The position numbers and the translations under genes were made by a program. From the NCBI RefSeq assembly GCF_011745145.1, contig NZ_CP050191.1, positions 5,138,003 to 5,186,046 of the forward strand: a DNA stretch of 48,044 bases, given 5' to 3'. The stretch comes from Mycobacterium sp. DL440. Its GTDB lineage: Bacteria; Actinomycetota; Actinomycetes; Mycobacteriales; Mycobacteriaceae. Of the stretch, positions 7,855-14,937 are shown piece after piece (the first letter of the stretch is position 1; each line of letters begins with the position of its first letter). The notes below the pieces were generated by a model. That model ran no database searches. It saw only the letters and a list, made by a program, of their open reading frames with translations, and was not told the DNA's origin.

Positions 7855-8394
7855 TCAGCGACGGGCGCTGCCGCCTCCGACTTCGGCGGCCAGTGGCGGC
7901 GGCAACGGCGTCGTTGGCGTGGGCGACGCCGCGGCCGGAGCGGGAGCCGCACCGGGAGACTTCACCGAATCCTGTGCCGCGGGCGCACCCGGGCGGTGGA
8001 AGTCGACCATCGCCTCCTCGCGGATCACCTTCTCCCCCACGCTCAGCACCAGCGACTTCGCCGTCACCAGGTATTCGATCCCGGCATTCTCCACCCGGAA
8101 CGCGCCGTCGTCGTTGCGGGTCGCAGGCACGATCAGTTTGGCGCCGTCGCGCAGGCGGACACCGCGGTACTCATACTTGCCGCCCGACCCGGAACAGATC
8201 GCCACCCTGGAGGCGTCGGTGCTGCCGAACAACACAGTCGCCTCCGCACTGGCACACCGCGCCGTGGAGTCGACGTACCCGCGCGCATCATTGGCCGGCG
8301 CGGCCGAAGCCGAGGGTATTCCCACCGCGAGCAACGTGACACCCGCCGTCACCGCAGCGGTGAGACAGCGACGCGGGGACCAGGTACCAGACAT
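7855..8394 (-). CDS. secreted hypothetical protein with proline/alanine-rich tail
   Basis: 179 aa. Starting at ATG 8394 (MSGTWSPRRCLTAAVTAGVTLLAVGIPSASAAPAND), it has a Sec signal peptide with a predicted cleavage after ASA, near residue 31. The mature part has two Cys (TARCASAE and VAICSGSGG) that could form a disulphide, a beta-rich core (KYEYRGVRLRDGAKLIVPATRNDDGAFRVENAGIEYLV) and a low-complexity Pro/Ala tail (APAPAAASPTPTTPLPPPLA). No family is recognised. It lies 39 nt downstream of the P450 stop on the same strand and could be the last gene of that transcript. Confidence 0.72.
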   Translation of the reverse strand: MSGTWSPRRCLTAAVTAGVTLLAVGIPSASAAPANDARGYVDSTARCASAEATVLFGSTDASRVAICSGSGGKYEYRGVRLRDGAKLIVPATRNDDGAFRVENAGIEYLVTAKSLVLSVGEKVIREEAMVDFHRPGAPAAQDSVKSPGAAPAPAAASPTPTTPLPPPLAAEVGGGSARR

Positions 8395-8433
8395 CGGTAC
8401 CACTGAACCACGGCTTTGCTGCTTACGGTGGCG

Positions 8434-9681
8434 TCAACCCCGAGACAGCGCCGAATCGTTAGGTCCCCGCAATACAACCGGATCTGCCGGGGAGAACACG
8501 ACAGGGATCCGGCGGTAGCCCCGCGTCACGGAATTGCCATGGAACACCGGGGTGCCGCCGGGGTCCACGGTGACATCGGGCATCCGGGTCAACACCTGCT
8601 CAAGTCCGATGGCGAATTCCAGACGGGCGAGGTTGGAACCGAGGCACCGGTGTACTCCGGCGCCGAAACCGAGGTGGCGGTTGGCCGAGCGGTCCAGCAC
8701 GCAGCGGTCCGGATCGGGGAACTGGGTGGCATCCCGGTTGGCCGCGGCGTAGTTGAGCACAACGGCCTCGCCCGGGCAGAGCCGCTGTCCGCTCAATTCG
8801 ACGTCCTTCGCCACGGTGCGGGGCAGGCTGTGGATCGATCCGGCGAACCTGACGAACTCCTCGACAGCCCTCGGCAGGATCTCCGGCTCGGAGATCAGCC
8901 GGTCGCGTTCGCCAGGGTGGGTAGCCAGGTAGTGAAATGCGAAAGACATTGCGCTGGCGGTGGTTTCGAGACCCGCCTGGACCAGCAGGATGGCATTGGC
9001 GACGATGTCGTTGAACGGCAACGGTTCACCGTCGATCTCGGCGCGCAGCAGCACGTCGATCATGTCATCGCGCGGAGGTTCGCCGGTGCGGGCCGACACC
9101 GCATCGTGCAGATGCTGATAAAGCCGGCCCCAGGCCAGCATGCGGTCCTGCTCGACGGCGCCGTTGAGGGCGGTGTCGACCAACTCGAGGCACAACGGGA
9201 CGTCGCCGACGGGCATGCCGAGCAGATATTTGAAGAACACGATGCCGGGTTGCTGCCAGGCGACCCGGGCAAGATCCCCTTGCCCCTGTTCGATGAACGC
9301 GTCGATCAGCAGGTCGGTCTCGGCCCGGATCTGCGGTGTCAGAGCCTTCATCCGCGCCGGGGAGAAGTACGGGTTGAGCACTTTGCGGAACTTCTGCTGC
9401 CGCGGCGGGTCGAGGGTGATCACCAGGTCACCGCCGGCCTGCCGGGCGCCCTCGGGGGTCGGGTTGCTGGAGAAGTGCTCCCAATCCTGCGCAATCCGAT
9501 AGCACTCGTCATAGCCCAGTGCGACCCACGCACCGTCGGTGGGGAAGAACGGCGCCTCGGTGTGTGTGATCGGCGTCTGTTGGCGCATCACCGAATACAC
9601 CTCGTACAACAGGTCGTGATCGTTGAAGTCCTCGTGGCGCAGGTCCCAGTTACGCGCGTGCTCGTCGGGCGACTTGGGCAT
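8434..9681 (-). CDS. cytochrome P450
   Basis: 415 aa, a full-length bacterial class I P450. It shows the I-helix oxygen-activation motif AGLETTA near residue 235, where Glu replaces the usual Asp/Glu-Thr partner pattern as AG-x-ETT, the K-helix ExxR in EEFVRFAGS/EPEILPRAVEEF, and the heme-binding loop FGAGVHRCLGSNLAR with the thiolate Cys near residue 346. Substrate is unknown, and no ferredoxin or reductase gene is adjacent. Its ATG directly abuts the stop of the 139-aa membrane protein (stop 9682-9684, ATG 9681), so translation is coupled and it belongs to the NorQ/NorD cluster. It may oxidise the same substrate as, or a product of, the membrane components; that is inference. Confidence 0.9.
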   Translation of the reverse strand: MPKSPDEHARNWDLRHEDFNDHDLLYEVYSVMRQQTPITHTEAPFFPTDGAWVALGYDECYRIAQDWEHFSSNPTPEGARQAGGDLVITLDPPRQQKFRKVLNPYFSPARMKALTPQIRAETDLLIDAFIEQGQGDLARVAWQQPGIVFFKYLLGMPVGDVPLCLELVDTALNGAVEQDRMLAWGRLYQHLHDAVSARTGEPPRDDMIDVLLRAEIDGEPLPFNDIVANAILLVQAGLETTASAMSFAFHYLATHPGERDRLISEPEILPRAVEEFVRFAGSIHSLPRTVAKDVELSGQRLCPGEAVVLNYAAANRDATQFPDPDRCVLDRSANRHLGFGAGVHRCLGSNLARLEFAIGLEQVLTRMPDVTVDPGGTPVFHGNSVTRGYRRIPVVFSPADPVVLRGPNDSALSRG

Positions 9682-10101
9682 CTACTTGCCCTGTTCCTGG
9701 GTCTGGCGGGCCACGCGTTCCTCGTGACGGCGCACCAGCTCGCGGAAGCCCAACCGGTCATACTTCGGCGTGGGCTGGATACCCCACTCATCGCGGGCGG
9801 TGTCCTTACCCTCGGCACCTTCGGGAGGTCCGAACATCGGGTAGGGGTGCTTGCATTCGAGCGTGTCGTCGGAGTAGCGGACCTTCAGCAGCTCGCTGCA
9901 GATCTGGGTCATGCTCAGCGTCGGATAGCCGTAGTAGACAGCCATGAAGGGCAACGTGAACGCGCCTTCGACGACGAGGGCGACCAGGCACACCAACACG
10001 GCCCGCTTGATCCATTTGTGCATGTTCGCGTAGTACGGGGTGGTGCCCGGCGGTAGATCCTGGGCCGGGTCTGTTTCAGTGCTCTCTACGGGGCTCGACA
10101 C
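9682..10101 (-). CDS. single-span membrane protein of the P450/NorQD cluster
   Basis: 139 aa, GTG start at 10101 with AAGGAG about 8 nt upstream. After a short cytosolic N-terminus there is one long hydrophobic segment ([26 protein letters not shown], residues about 34-59), then a soluble C-terminal domain of about 80 residues with two Cys ([24 protein letters not shown]) and a charged tail. It has no recognised family and no heme c motif, so it is not NorC. Position between the multi-span paralogue and the P450 suggests a subunit of the same membrane assembly. Confidence 0.75.
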   Translation of the reverse strand: MSSPVESTETDPAQDLPPGTTPYYANMHKWIKRAVLVCLVALVVEGAFTLPFMAVYYGYPTLSMTQICSELLKVRYSDDTLECKHPYPMFGPPEGAEGKDTARDEWGIQPTPKYDRLGFRELVRRHEERVARQTQEQGK

Positions 10102-10122
10102 AATGCGCTCCTTGGAAGATAT

Positions 10123-10818
10123 TCAGTCGGAGAAGATTTCGCGGTTGACCGTGTGCAGGTAAGGGATCGCCAGGAACGGCGTGATGTAGAAGATGTCGTA
10201 GAGCCACCAGCCGATCACGGGGAAGATCACCCCGGCGTAGCGGACGTCGGCGAACATCGTCATGTTGAAGACATAGACGCACCAGATCACCACGCCCATC
10301 CAGCAGGTGACGATCATCCACTGGTGGCCCCAGCGCTTCATCTGCAGGAAGCCGATGGCGGCGGCGCAACGCATCGCGAAGACCGTGATGATCATGCCGA
10401 ACACCATCGACTTCTCACCCGGCCCAGCCGAGCCGCCGACCCACAGTTCGTTGTAGTGCCAGAAGTAGCCGGCGTCGAACATGTTGCCCCAACCGACCAT
10501 CAGCACCCGGTTGATCAGAGTGTGGTTGGCCACCAGGTCCAATGCCCACCCCAGGCTGTTGAGCGCACCGTCGATCAGCACCAGGTAACCGATCAGCGTG
10601 ACGATCATCGGCCGCACCGACAATCCCGCGCGCTGGGCCTGGCGCTGCAGCCAGACCCCGCGCATGAAGATCGGGAACCCGATCAGGCCCGGAATCCACA
10701 TGCCCATCAACAGCGCCCCGACGATCATCCACTTGTCGGCCCGGCGCTGGGCGAGCCGGGACTCCTCGTGGTGATCTTCGAGGGACACCGAAGCTTCCTG
10801 GGACAGTGGGAGACTCAC
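10123..10818 (-). CDS. multi-span membrane protein, paralogue A
   Basis: 231 aa from GTG 10818, which overlaps the preceding microprotein stop as GTGA; TTG 10830 and GTG 10827 are alternatives. About six hydrophobic segments are visible. Polar residues conserved with paralogue B (13477-14205) include GNMFDAGYFWHYNELWVGG in mid-protein, MKRWGHQWMIV and the C-terminal PYLHTVNREIF. Asp, His and Glu placed beside membrane segments could bind a metal. I do not recognise the family. The adjacent NorQ/NorD pair, of a type that loads or activates metalloenzymes in other systems, makes a membrane metalloprotein plausible but unproven. The last 230 nt of the gene are 97% identical to paralogue B, unlike the rest. 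Confidence 0.8.
   Translation of the reverse strand: MSLPLSQEASVSLEDHHEESRLAQRRADKWMIVGALLMGMWIPGLIGFPIFMRGVWLQRQAQRAGLSVRPMIVTLIGYLVLIDGALNSLGWALDLVANHTLINRVLMVGWGNMFDAGYFWHYNELWVGGSAGPGEKSMVFGMIITVFAMRCAAAIGFLQMKRWGHQWMIVTCWMGVVIWCVYVFNMTMFADVRYAGVIFPVIGWWLYDIFYITPFLAIPYLHTVNREIFSD
10124..10357. repeat. direct repeat copy 1: 234-bp near-identical segment of paralogue A
   Basis: This segment, the 3' third of the membrane gene at 10123-10818, aligns without gaps to 13478-13711 with about 6 mismatches in 234 positions (near 97% identity). The remaining parts of the two genes have diverged far more. The pattern suggests recent gene conversion or strong constraint on this domain. Confidence 0.85.
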
Positions 10819-10943
10819 AGCTCCCACCAACCTCGGGCGAACGACATGTACATCTGGATGCAGAACATCGCGAACAGGTAGCCGTAGATGACCACCTGCA
10901 GAACGATCAATGCCCGCTTGCGCTTTCGCTCTTGTTCGTTCAT
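10815..10943 (-). CDS. 42-aa single-span membrane microprotein
   Basis: 42 aa: a basic N-terminus (MNEQERKRKRALI) followed by one hydrophobic helix (VLQVVIYGYLFAMFCIQMYMSF) and ARGWWEL. The start ATG (10943-10941) shares a base with the stop codon of the NorQ-like gene. Its own stop overlaps the GTG of paralogue A (GTGA), so it is inserted into a chain of coupled genes, strong evidence that it is translated. It has the look of a small accessory subunit of a membrane enzyme. No homologue is known to me. Confidence 0.72.
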   Translation of the reverse strand: MNEQERKRKRALIVLQVVIYGYLFAMFCIQMYMSFARGWWEL

Positions 10944-11782
10944 CAGAATCCCTTTCCTGGAGGTTGCGTCGAGCCGTCGAGCAGACCGGCCGCCGCGACT
11001 TCGCGCAGCCCGTCGTTGATGGCCCCGTCCGTGCTCAGCGGTGCCAGCACGCAGGCCTCGGCGGCCTCCAATTCGGAGGCGCCTTCCGCGACCAGCTGCG
11101 CGGCAGTGACCAGCACGCGGGTCGAGGGCGGCTCGAAGTGGAACGCGGCGTCGGCGCTGCGAATCGCGGTGGCGCAGGCCACCAGGCGCGCTGCGGTATC
11201 ACGGCCCACACCGGTTTCCGCGACAATCACCGCAGCCTCGCGCTCGGGCGGCAGATAGGCCATCGGCAGGGTGACAAACCGTTGCCGGAATGAGGGTTTG
11301 AGTTCCTTGAGCGAGCTGCGGTAGGCCGGGTTGTACGAGCACACCAGCATGAAGGTCTCCGGGGCAGCCACCACCTCGCCGGCCCGATCGAGGTACAGCG
11401 CACGACGATGATCGGTGAGCGAATGCAGGATGGCCAGTGAATCGTGGCGGGCTTCGACAACCTCATCGAGGTAGCAGATGGCGCCGGCCTTGACCGCACG
11501 GGTCAGCGGCCCGTTGGTCCACACCACGTCGCCTCCGGTGACCATGAACCGGCCGACCAGATCCGAGCTGGTGAGGTCGTCATGGCAGCTGATCGTCACC
11601 ACCGGGCGCTGCAGCAACGCGCCCATGTGCTCAACGAGGCGAGTCTTGCCGCAACCGGTAGGCCCGGTCAGCATCACCGGGATCCGGCGGGCGTAGGACT
11701 GCTCGAACAGCTGAATCTCGTTGCCGTTGGCGAAGTATGTGGTTGGACCCGCTCCGGCGGCGACCATGTGCCCAGTACTCAT
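10943..11782 (-). CDS. MoxR-class AAA+ ATPase, CbbQ/NirQ/NorQ family
   Basis: 279 aa. AAA+ ATPase with Walker A GPTGCGKT (residues 40-47), Walker B AICYLDEV (101-108), sensor 1 CSYNP (148-152) and an arginine-finger region SFRQRF near 164. Family members (NorQ, CbbQ) act with a VWA partner to insert a metal into, or reactivate, a target enzyme (NO reductase, Rubisco). The NorD-like partner is directly upstream in the transcript, 16 nt away. No NO reductase or Rubisco gene is present, so the client is probably the membrane protein set encoded beside it. Confidence 0.88.
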   Translation of the reverse strand: MSTGHMVAAGAGPTTYFANGNEIQLFEQSYARRIPVMLTGPTGCGKTRLVEHMGALLQRPVVTISCHDDLTSSDLVGRFMVTGGDVVWTNGPLTRAVKAGAICYLDEVVEARHDSLAILHSLTDHRRALYLDRAGEVVAAPETFMLVCSYNPAYRSSLKELKPSFRQRFVTLPMAYLPPEREAAVIVAETGVGRDTAARLVACATAIRSADAAFHFEPPSTRVLVTAAQLVAEGASELEAAEACVLAPLSTDGAINDGLREVAAAGLLDGSTQPPGKGF

Positions 11783-11798
11783 TCAGTTCCTTCCGTCC

Positions 11799-13322
11799 TC
11801 ACGCCGCGACCAACTCGCGATGAACATGCGCCAGCACGCGCGGTAGCTCCTCGACGCGGCGGATCCGTTGGGACCGCCGGGGTCCGAACACCTCGGGCAA
11901 CGGGTCGACGCGGGCCGGCCCGACGCCCACGTAGTACACGGCGACACCGGCGTCGTTGGCCTCCTCGACCGCGTGCGCGGTATCCGCCCAGGCGTAGCGG
12001 CCCTCGTAACCCTCGTCGGAGATGAGCCCGTCGCCGATGACGATGAGCAGACGCCGCTCCGACGGTTGGGCCAGCAGCCGACTGGTCAGGTGTCGCACCG
12101 GCGCGCCCAGGCGGGTGTATCCGCCGGTGACCAGTCCGGCCGCACTCGGCGGGACGAACCGTCGATCCTCGAAGTCCTTGAGACACTGCACTTCCACTCG
12201 GTGACGGGTGTTGCCGGTGAACACGAAGATGCCGTGACGCTCCCGGGCGTGGGTCATCGCCTGGGACAACGCATCCGCACAGGCCAATTCCAGCCGGAAG
12301 ATCCGCCCACCGTGCACGCCCAGCGACGAACTGCCGTCGAGGAGCAGCGCGGTGGACACGTCCCGGCTGGTGGGCAACAACTCCCGGAACACCCGGGGCT
12401 CTCCGGCTTCGCCGGTGGCCAGGTCGATGTGGTGGCGGACATAAGAATCCACGTCCAGGTCCGAGCCATCCTCCAGACGACCGGTCATCGCCCGGTGGGT
12501 GTGTTCGGAGAACCAGGCCCGCAGATCGGCCGGCACCGGCGCAGACTGGCGGCCGCGCGGGGGCTTGGCGTGCTCGACGACGGCCACGTGATCGCGCAGG
12601 AAACTGTCGGTCCACGCGTTCCACTCCGGATACGGAATTCCCGGCCGGTGCTGCGGGGTGACGTCGAGATCGTTGTCCTGCGGCCGGCTGGGCGGCGGGA
12701 GGTTGGGATTGCGCACTCCGCCGTCCCCGCCGACCGGCACGGAATAGGGTCTGGGCAGGCGCTTTTGGGTGCTGGTCCACGGCATCCGGCCGAACCTGCG
12801 GCGCAACCCGTCCGTCAGTCCGGCCGGCGCGGTGTGGGCCACGGGCAGCCGGCCCAGCAGCGCGTCGACGTCGAGCGGTCCGCCGCCGCGGGCCAGCTCC
12901 ACCGCCCGTCGCAGCATTTCGGCGGCCGGCAGGTCGGCATCGGAGGATTCCAATTCCGGTAACAGTCTTCGGATTTCGGTGACCAGGCCGGGCCACCGGA
13001 CGGCGATCCAGGCCAGCGCCACCTCGGCCTCGACCAGGGTCAGGGCCTGCAACTCCCGGCCGGACAGCTCGCCCAGCCGATAGTGCACCAGCCGGTCCTT
13101 CGACGGCGCGCACTGCAGTGCCACACCGCAGGTCAGCGATCGCCTGGTCCACGTGGTGACGCCAGGCGGGTACGGCACGTGCACAAAGTCGAGTGCCGCG
13201 TTCAGCCCGAAAGCGCGGTGCTCACCGGTGACCAGCCGCACCCCGGCACGGCGGCCGCCGCTGAGCGCAACGGCGGTCAGCGCGCAGCTGCGCTCGACGG
13301 TGATCGCGTCGTTGTCGGCCAT
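11799..13322 (-). CDS. NorD-like von Willebrand factor A protein
   Basis: 507 aa. The C-terminal VWA domain has an intact MIDAS: ALLLDGSSSLG (DxSxS, near residue 327), the Thr in GGYTRLGAP and the Asp in VIGDGLISDEGYEG. The N-terminal 300 residues are helical and variable with a Pro-rich linker (NLPPPSRPQDND), as in NorD/CbbO. No signal peptide or membrane segment is visible, so it is cytosolic. With the NorQ-like ATPase it should form an AAA+/VWA activator complex. ATG 13322 follows the stop of the 32-aa microprotein by 4 nt. Confidence 0.86.
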   Translation of the reverse strand: MADNDAITVERSCALTAVALSGGRRAGVRLVTGEHRAFGLNAALDFVHVPYPPGVTTWTRRSLTCGVALQCAPSKDRLVHYRLGELSGRELQALTLVEAEVALAWIAVRWPGLVTEIRRLLPELESSDADLPAAEMLRRAVELARGGGPLDVDALLGRLPVAHTAPAGLTDGLRRRFGRMPWTSTQKRLPRPYSVPVGGDGGVRNPNLPPPSRPQDNDLDVTPQHRPGIPYPEWNAWTDSFLRDHVAVVEHAKPPRGRQSAPVPADLRAWFSEHTHRAMTGRLEDGSDLDVDSYVRHHIDLATGEAGEPRVFRELLPTSRDVSTALLLDGSSSLGVHGGRIFRLELACADALSQAMTHARERHGIFVFTGNTRHRVEVQCLKDFEDRRFVPPSAAGLVTGGYTRLGAPVRHLTSRLLAQPSERRLLIVIGDGLISDEGYEGRYAWADTAHAVEEANDAGVAVYYVGVGPARVDPLPEVFGPRRSQRIRRVEELPRVLAHVHRELVAA

Positions 13323-13326
13323 CGGC

Positions 13327-13425
13327 TCAGAACGTGCCGATGTTCGAGAACATCCAGTACCAGAACCAGATGATCAGGGCGGTGCCGCCCCAAGCGCCGA
13401 TGTAGCGGCAGATCTCCCAGAGCAT
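13327..13425 (-). CDS. 32-aa single-span membrane microprotein
   Basis: 32 aa, one hydrophobic helix rich in Trp and aromatic residues (MLWEICRYIGAWGGTALIIW then FWYWMFSNIGTF). A strong Shine-Dalgarno AGGAGG sits 5 nt before the ATG, and the stop lies 4 nt before the NorD ATG, so expression and coupling are likely. Like the 42-aa protein downstream, it may be a small subunit of the membrane complex. No family is recognised. Confidence 0.7.
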   Translation of the reverse strand: MLWEICRYIGAWGGTALIIWFWYWMFSNIGTF

Positions 13426-13452
13426 GTGCCCTCCTCGTCGGGTAGAAATCTC

Positions 13453-13464
13453 TGACTTCAGTCA
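13453..13464. promoter_or_regulatory. operator-like palindrome TGACTNNAGTCA, site 2
   Basis: TGACTTCAGTCA is an inverted repeat of TGACT around 2 nt, located 28 nt upstream of the 32-aa gene. The same motif occurs at 14240-14251 ahead of paralogue B. Two occurrences at promoter positions of one cluster suggest a shared regulator, most simply the TetR protein at 14290-14889. Confidence 0.55.
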
Positions 13465-13476
13465 ATATTTGTGCAC

Positions 13477-14205
13477 TCAGTCGGTGAAGATCTCGCGGTT
13501 GACCGTGTGCAGGTAAGGGATCGCCAGGAACGGCGTGATGTAGAAGATGTCGTAGAGCCACCAGCCGATCACGGGGAAGATCACCCCGGCGTAGCGGACG
13601 TCGGCGAACATCGTCATGTTGAACACATAGCCGCACCAGATCACCACGCCCATCCAGCAGGTGACGATCATCCACTGCTGCCCCCAGCGCTTCATCTGCA
13701 GGAAGCCGATGCCCGCAGCAATCCGCATGGTGAAGACAGTGAGGATGAGGGCGACCTCCCAGGCCTTCTCCCCCGGCCCGCCGGCGCCGCCCACCCACAG
13801 CTCGTTGAAGTGCCAGAAGTAGCCGGCGTCAAACATGTTGCCCCAGCCAGTCAAAAGCACTCTCGCCAGCAGGGAGTGGTTCCCGATCAGGTCCAGCGAC
13901 CAACCCATCGCGTTGATCGCGGCGTCGATGATGACCAGGTAGCCGAGCAGGGTGACCATCATCGGCCGCACCGACAGTCCGTCACGCTGCGCACGACGGA
14001 GCAACCACACACCGCGCAGGAAAATGGGCAGCCCGAAGATGCCGAGGACGGCGCTGCCGATCAGTAGCGATCCGACGATCAGCCACTTGTCGGCCTGTCG
14101 TTGTGCAGTCCGGGACTGCTCGTCATGGTCGGCAGAGGCTTGGCCGCGCAGGCCGTCGCCGCCCGCGATGGCGGTGCGACGAAGCCTGAGAGTCGGCAGA
14201 TTCAA
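13477..14205 (-). CDS. multi-span membrane protein, paralogue B
   Basis: 242 aa from a TTG at 14205 with AGGAGG 4-5 nt upstream. It aligns along its full length with paralogue A: QADKWLIVGSLLIG, GLSVRPMMVTLLGYLVIIDAAINAMGW, GNMFDAGYFWHFNELWVGG, MKRWGQQWMIVTCWMGVVIWCGYVFNMTMFADVRYAGVIFPVIGWW and PYLHTVNREIF are shared. The His after MKRWG in A is Gln here. About six membrane segments are visible. It is the first gene of the cluster, with the TGACTATAGTCA palindrome in its leader. Family and activity are unknown; a heteromeric pair with paralogue A is likely. Confidence 0.8.
   Translation of the reverse strand: MNLPTLRLRRTAIAGGDGLRGQASADHDEQSRTAQRQADKWLIVGSLLIGSAVLGIFGLPIFLRGVWLLRRAQRDGLSVRPMMVTLLGYLVIIDAAINAMGWSLDLIGNHSLLARVLLTGWGNMFDAGYFWHFNELWVGGAGGPGEKAWEVALILTVFTMRIAAGIGFLQMKRWGQQWMIVTCWMGVVIWCGYVFNMTMFADVRYAGVIFPVIGWWLYDIFYITPFLAIPYLHTVNREIFTD
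13478..13711. repeat. direct repeat copy 2: 234-bp near-identical segment of paralogue B
   Basis: Partner of the repeat at 10124-10357, same orientation, 3354 bp away. It encodes the C-terminal 77 or so residues of the membrane protein. Direct repeats of this length could support recombination deleting the norQ/norD segment between them. Confidence 0.85.
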
Positions 14206-14239
14206 GGGTCCTCCTGTAAGCCGGTCCCGAACTGTTGAC

Positions 14240-14251
14240 TGACTATAGTCA
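14240..14251. promoter_or_regulatory. operator-like palindrome TGACTNNAGTCA, site 1
   Basis: TGACTATAGTCA is a perfect 12-bp palindrome inside a larger inverted repeat (GTTGACT at 14234-14240, AGTCAAC at 14247-14253). It lies 35 nt upstream of the paralogue B start and 39 nt downstream of the TetR stop, where it could block transcription of the cluster. Confidence 0.6.
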
Positions 14252-14289
14252 ACGATTCGCCGGCTCGACAGGGGCCCCGCGAGGTAGGC

Positions 14290-14889
14290 CTACGGCGTCA
14301 GGCTGCGCATGGTCCTGACCACGTAGTCGTCCAGCAGGGCGTCGCGGGTCGGCCAATCGTTGGTGGTGATCAGCAGGGCGTAGAAGCCGAGCAGGAAGAA
14401 GACCGCACTGTTCCAAGGGTTGACGTCGGCGGCGACCTCGCCCTGCTGCTGGCCCGCCTCGATCTCGCGCGCCACCCCGGAGATCACCGGGTGCTCCTGA
14501 CTGTCCGACGCAGGGGGACGAGTCTGCGAGAAGTGCAGGGCGAGAAAATCTTTGAACAGGATGCCGCCGAGCCGGCGTTCCAGGCCGACAACCAGCCGCA
14601 TCGACTCGCGCAGCCCATCCTCCAGGCTGTGCGGTTTCTTGAGGAATTGGGCGTACTGCTTGGCGATGCGCACTTCTTCGCGCTGCTCGAGTTCCAGCAG
14701 CACATGCTCCTTGGTGGGGAAGTGGAAGAAGAACGTGCCGTGCGCGACACCCGCCGCAGTCACGATCGTGCCCACGTCCGCTTCCGCCATCCCGGCACGC
14801 TTGAACTCGGCGATCGCCGCACCCATCAACCGCTCACGCGTCTGCAGGCGCTTCGCCTCGCGCGCAGACAGCCCGTCTGCCACAGCCAT
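14290..14889 (-). CDS. TetR/AcrR family regulator, probable controller of the NorQD/P450 cluster
   Basis: 199 aa. N-terminal HTH is clear (RLMGAAIAEFKRAGMAEADVGTIVTAAGVAHGTFFFHFPTKEHVLLELEQ, residues about 21-70, with GTFFFHFPTKEHVL as the TetR signature). The C-terminal ligand domain is unassigned. It is encoded immediately upstream of, and in line with, paralogue B, with an 84-nt gap holding palindrome site 1, and 48 nt downstream of the MoxR operon. Regulation of the P450/NorQD cluster through TGACTNNAGTCA sites is inferred from position and the duplicated motif. Confidence 0.88.
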   Translation of the reverse strand: MAVADGLSAREAKRLQTRERLMGAAIAEFKRAGMAEADVGTIVTAAGVAHGTFFFHFPTKEHVLLELEQREEVRIAKQYAQFLKKPHSLEDGLRESMRLVVGLERRLGGILFKDFLALHFSQTRPPASDSQEHPVISGVAREIEAGQQQGEVAADVNPWNSAVFFLLGFYALLITTNDWPTRDALLDDYVVRTMRSLTP

Positions 14890-14937
14890 TCCATTCCTTC
14901 GTGTCGACCGGACTCAACGAGCCCGACTCACCCGAAT

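Noticed and set aside
8416..10056. Long plus-strand open frame (546 codons) opposite the P450 and membrane gene
   Set aside because: It mirrors the coding constraint of the P450 on the other strand; the minus-strand product has complete P450 motifs and the plus-strand one has none.
11779..13152. Alternative minus-strand frame (457 codons) within the NorD gene
   Set aside because: Arg/Pro-rich translation without motifs; the 11799-13322 frame has the VWA MIDAS.
10123..14205. Membrane paralogues as copper membrane monooxygenase (AmoC/PmoC) subunits
   Set aside because: A faint FW-x-x-x-EL resemblance was considered, but the known metal-ligand spacing and the A and B subunits are absent, so no family name is given.
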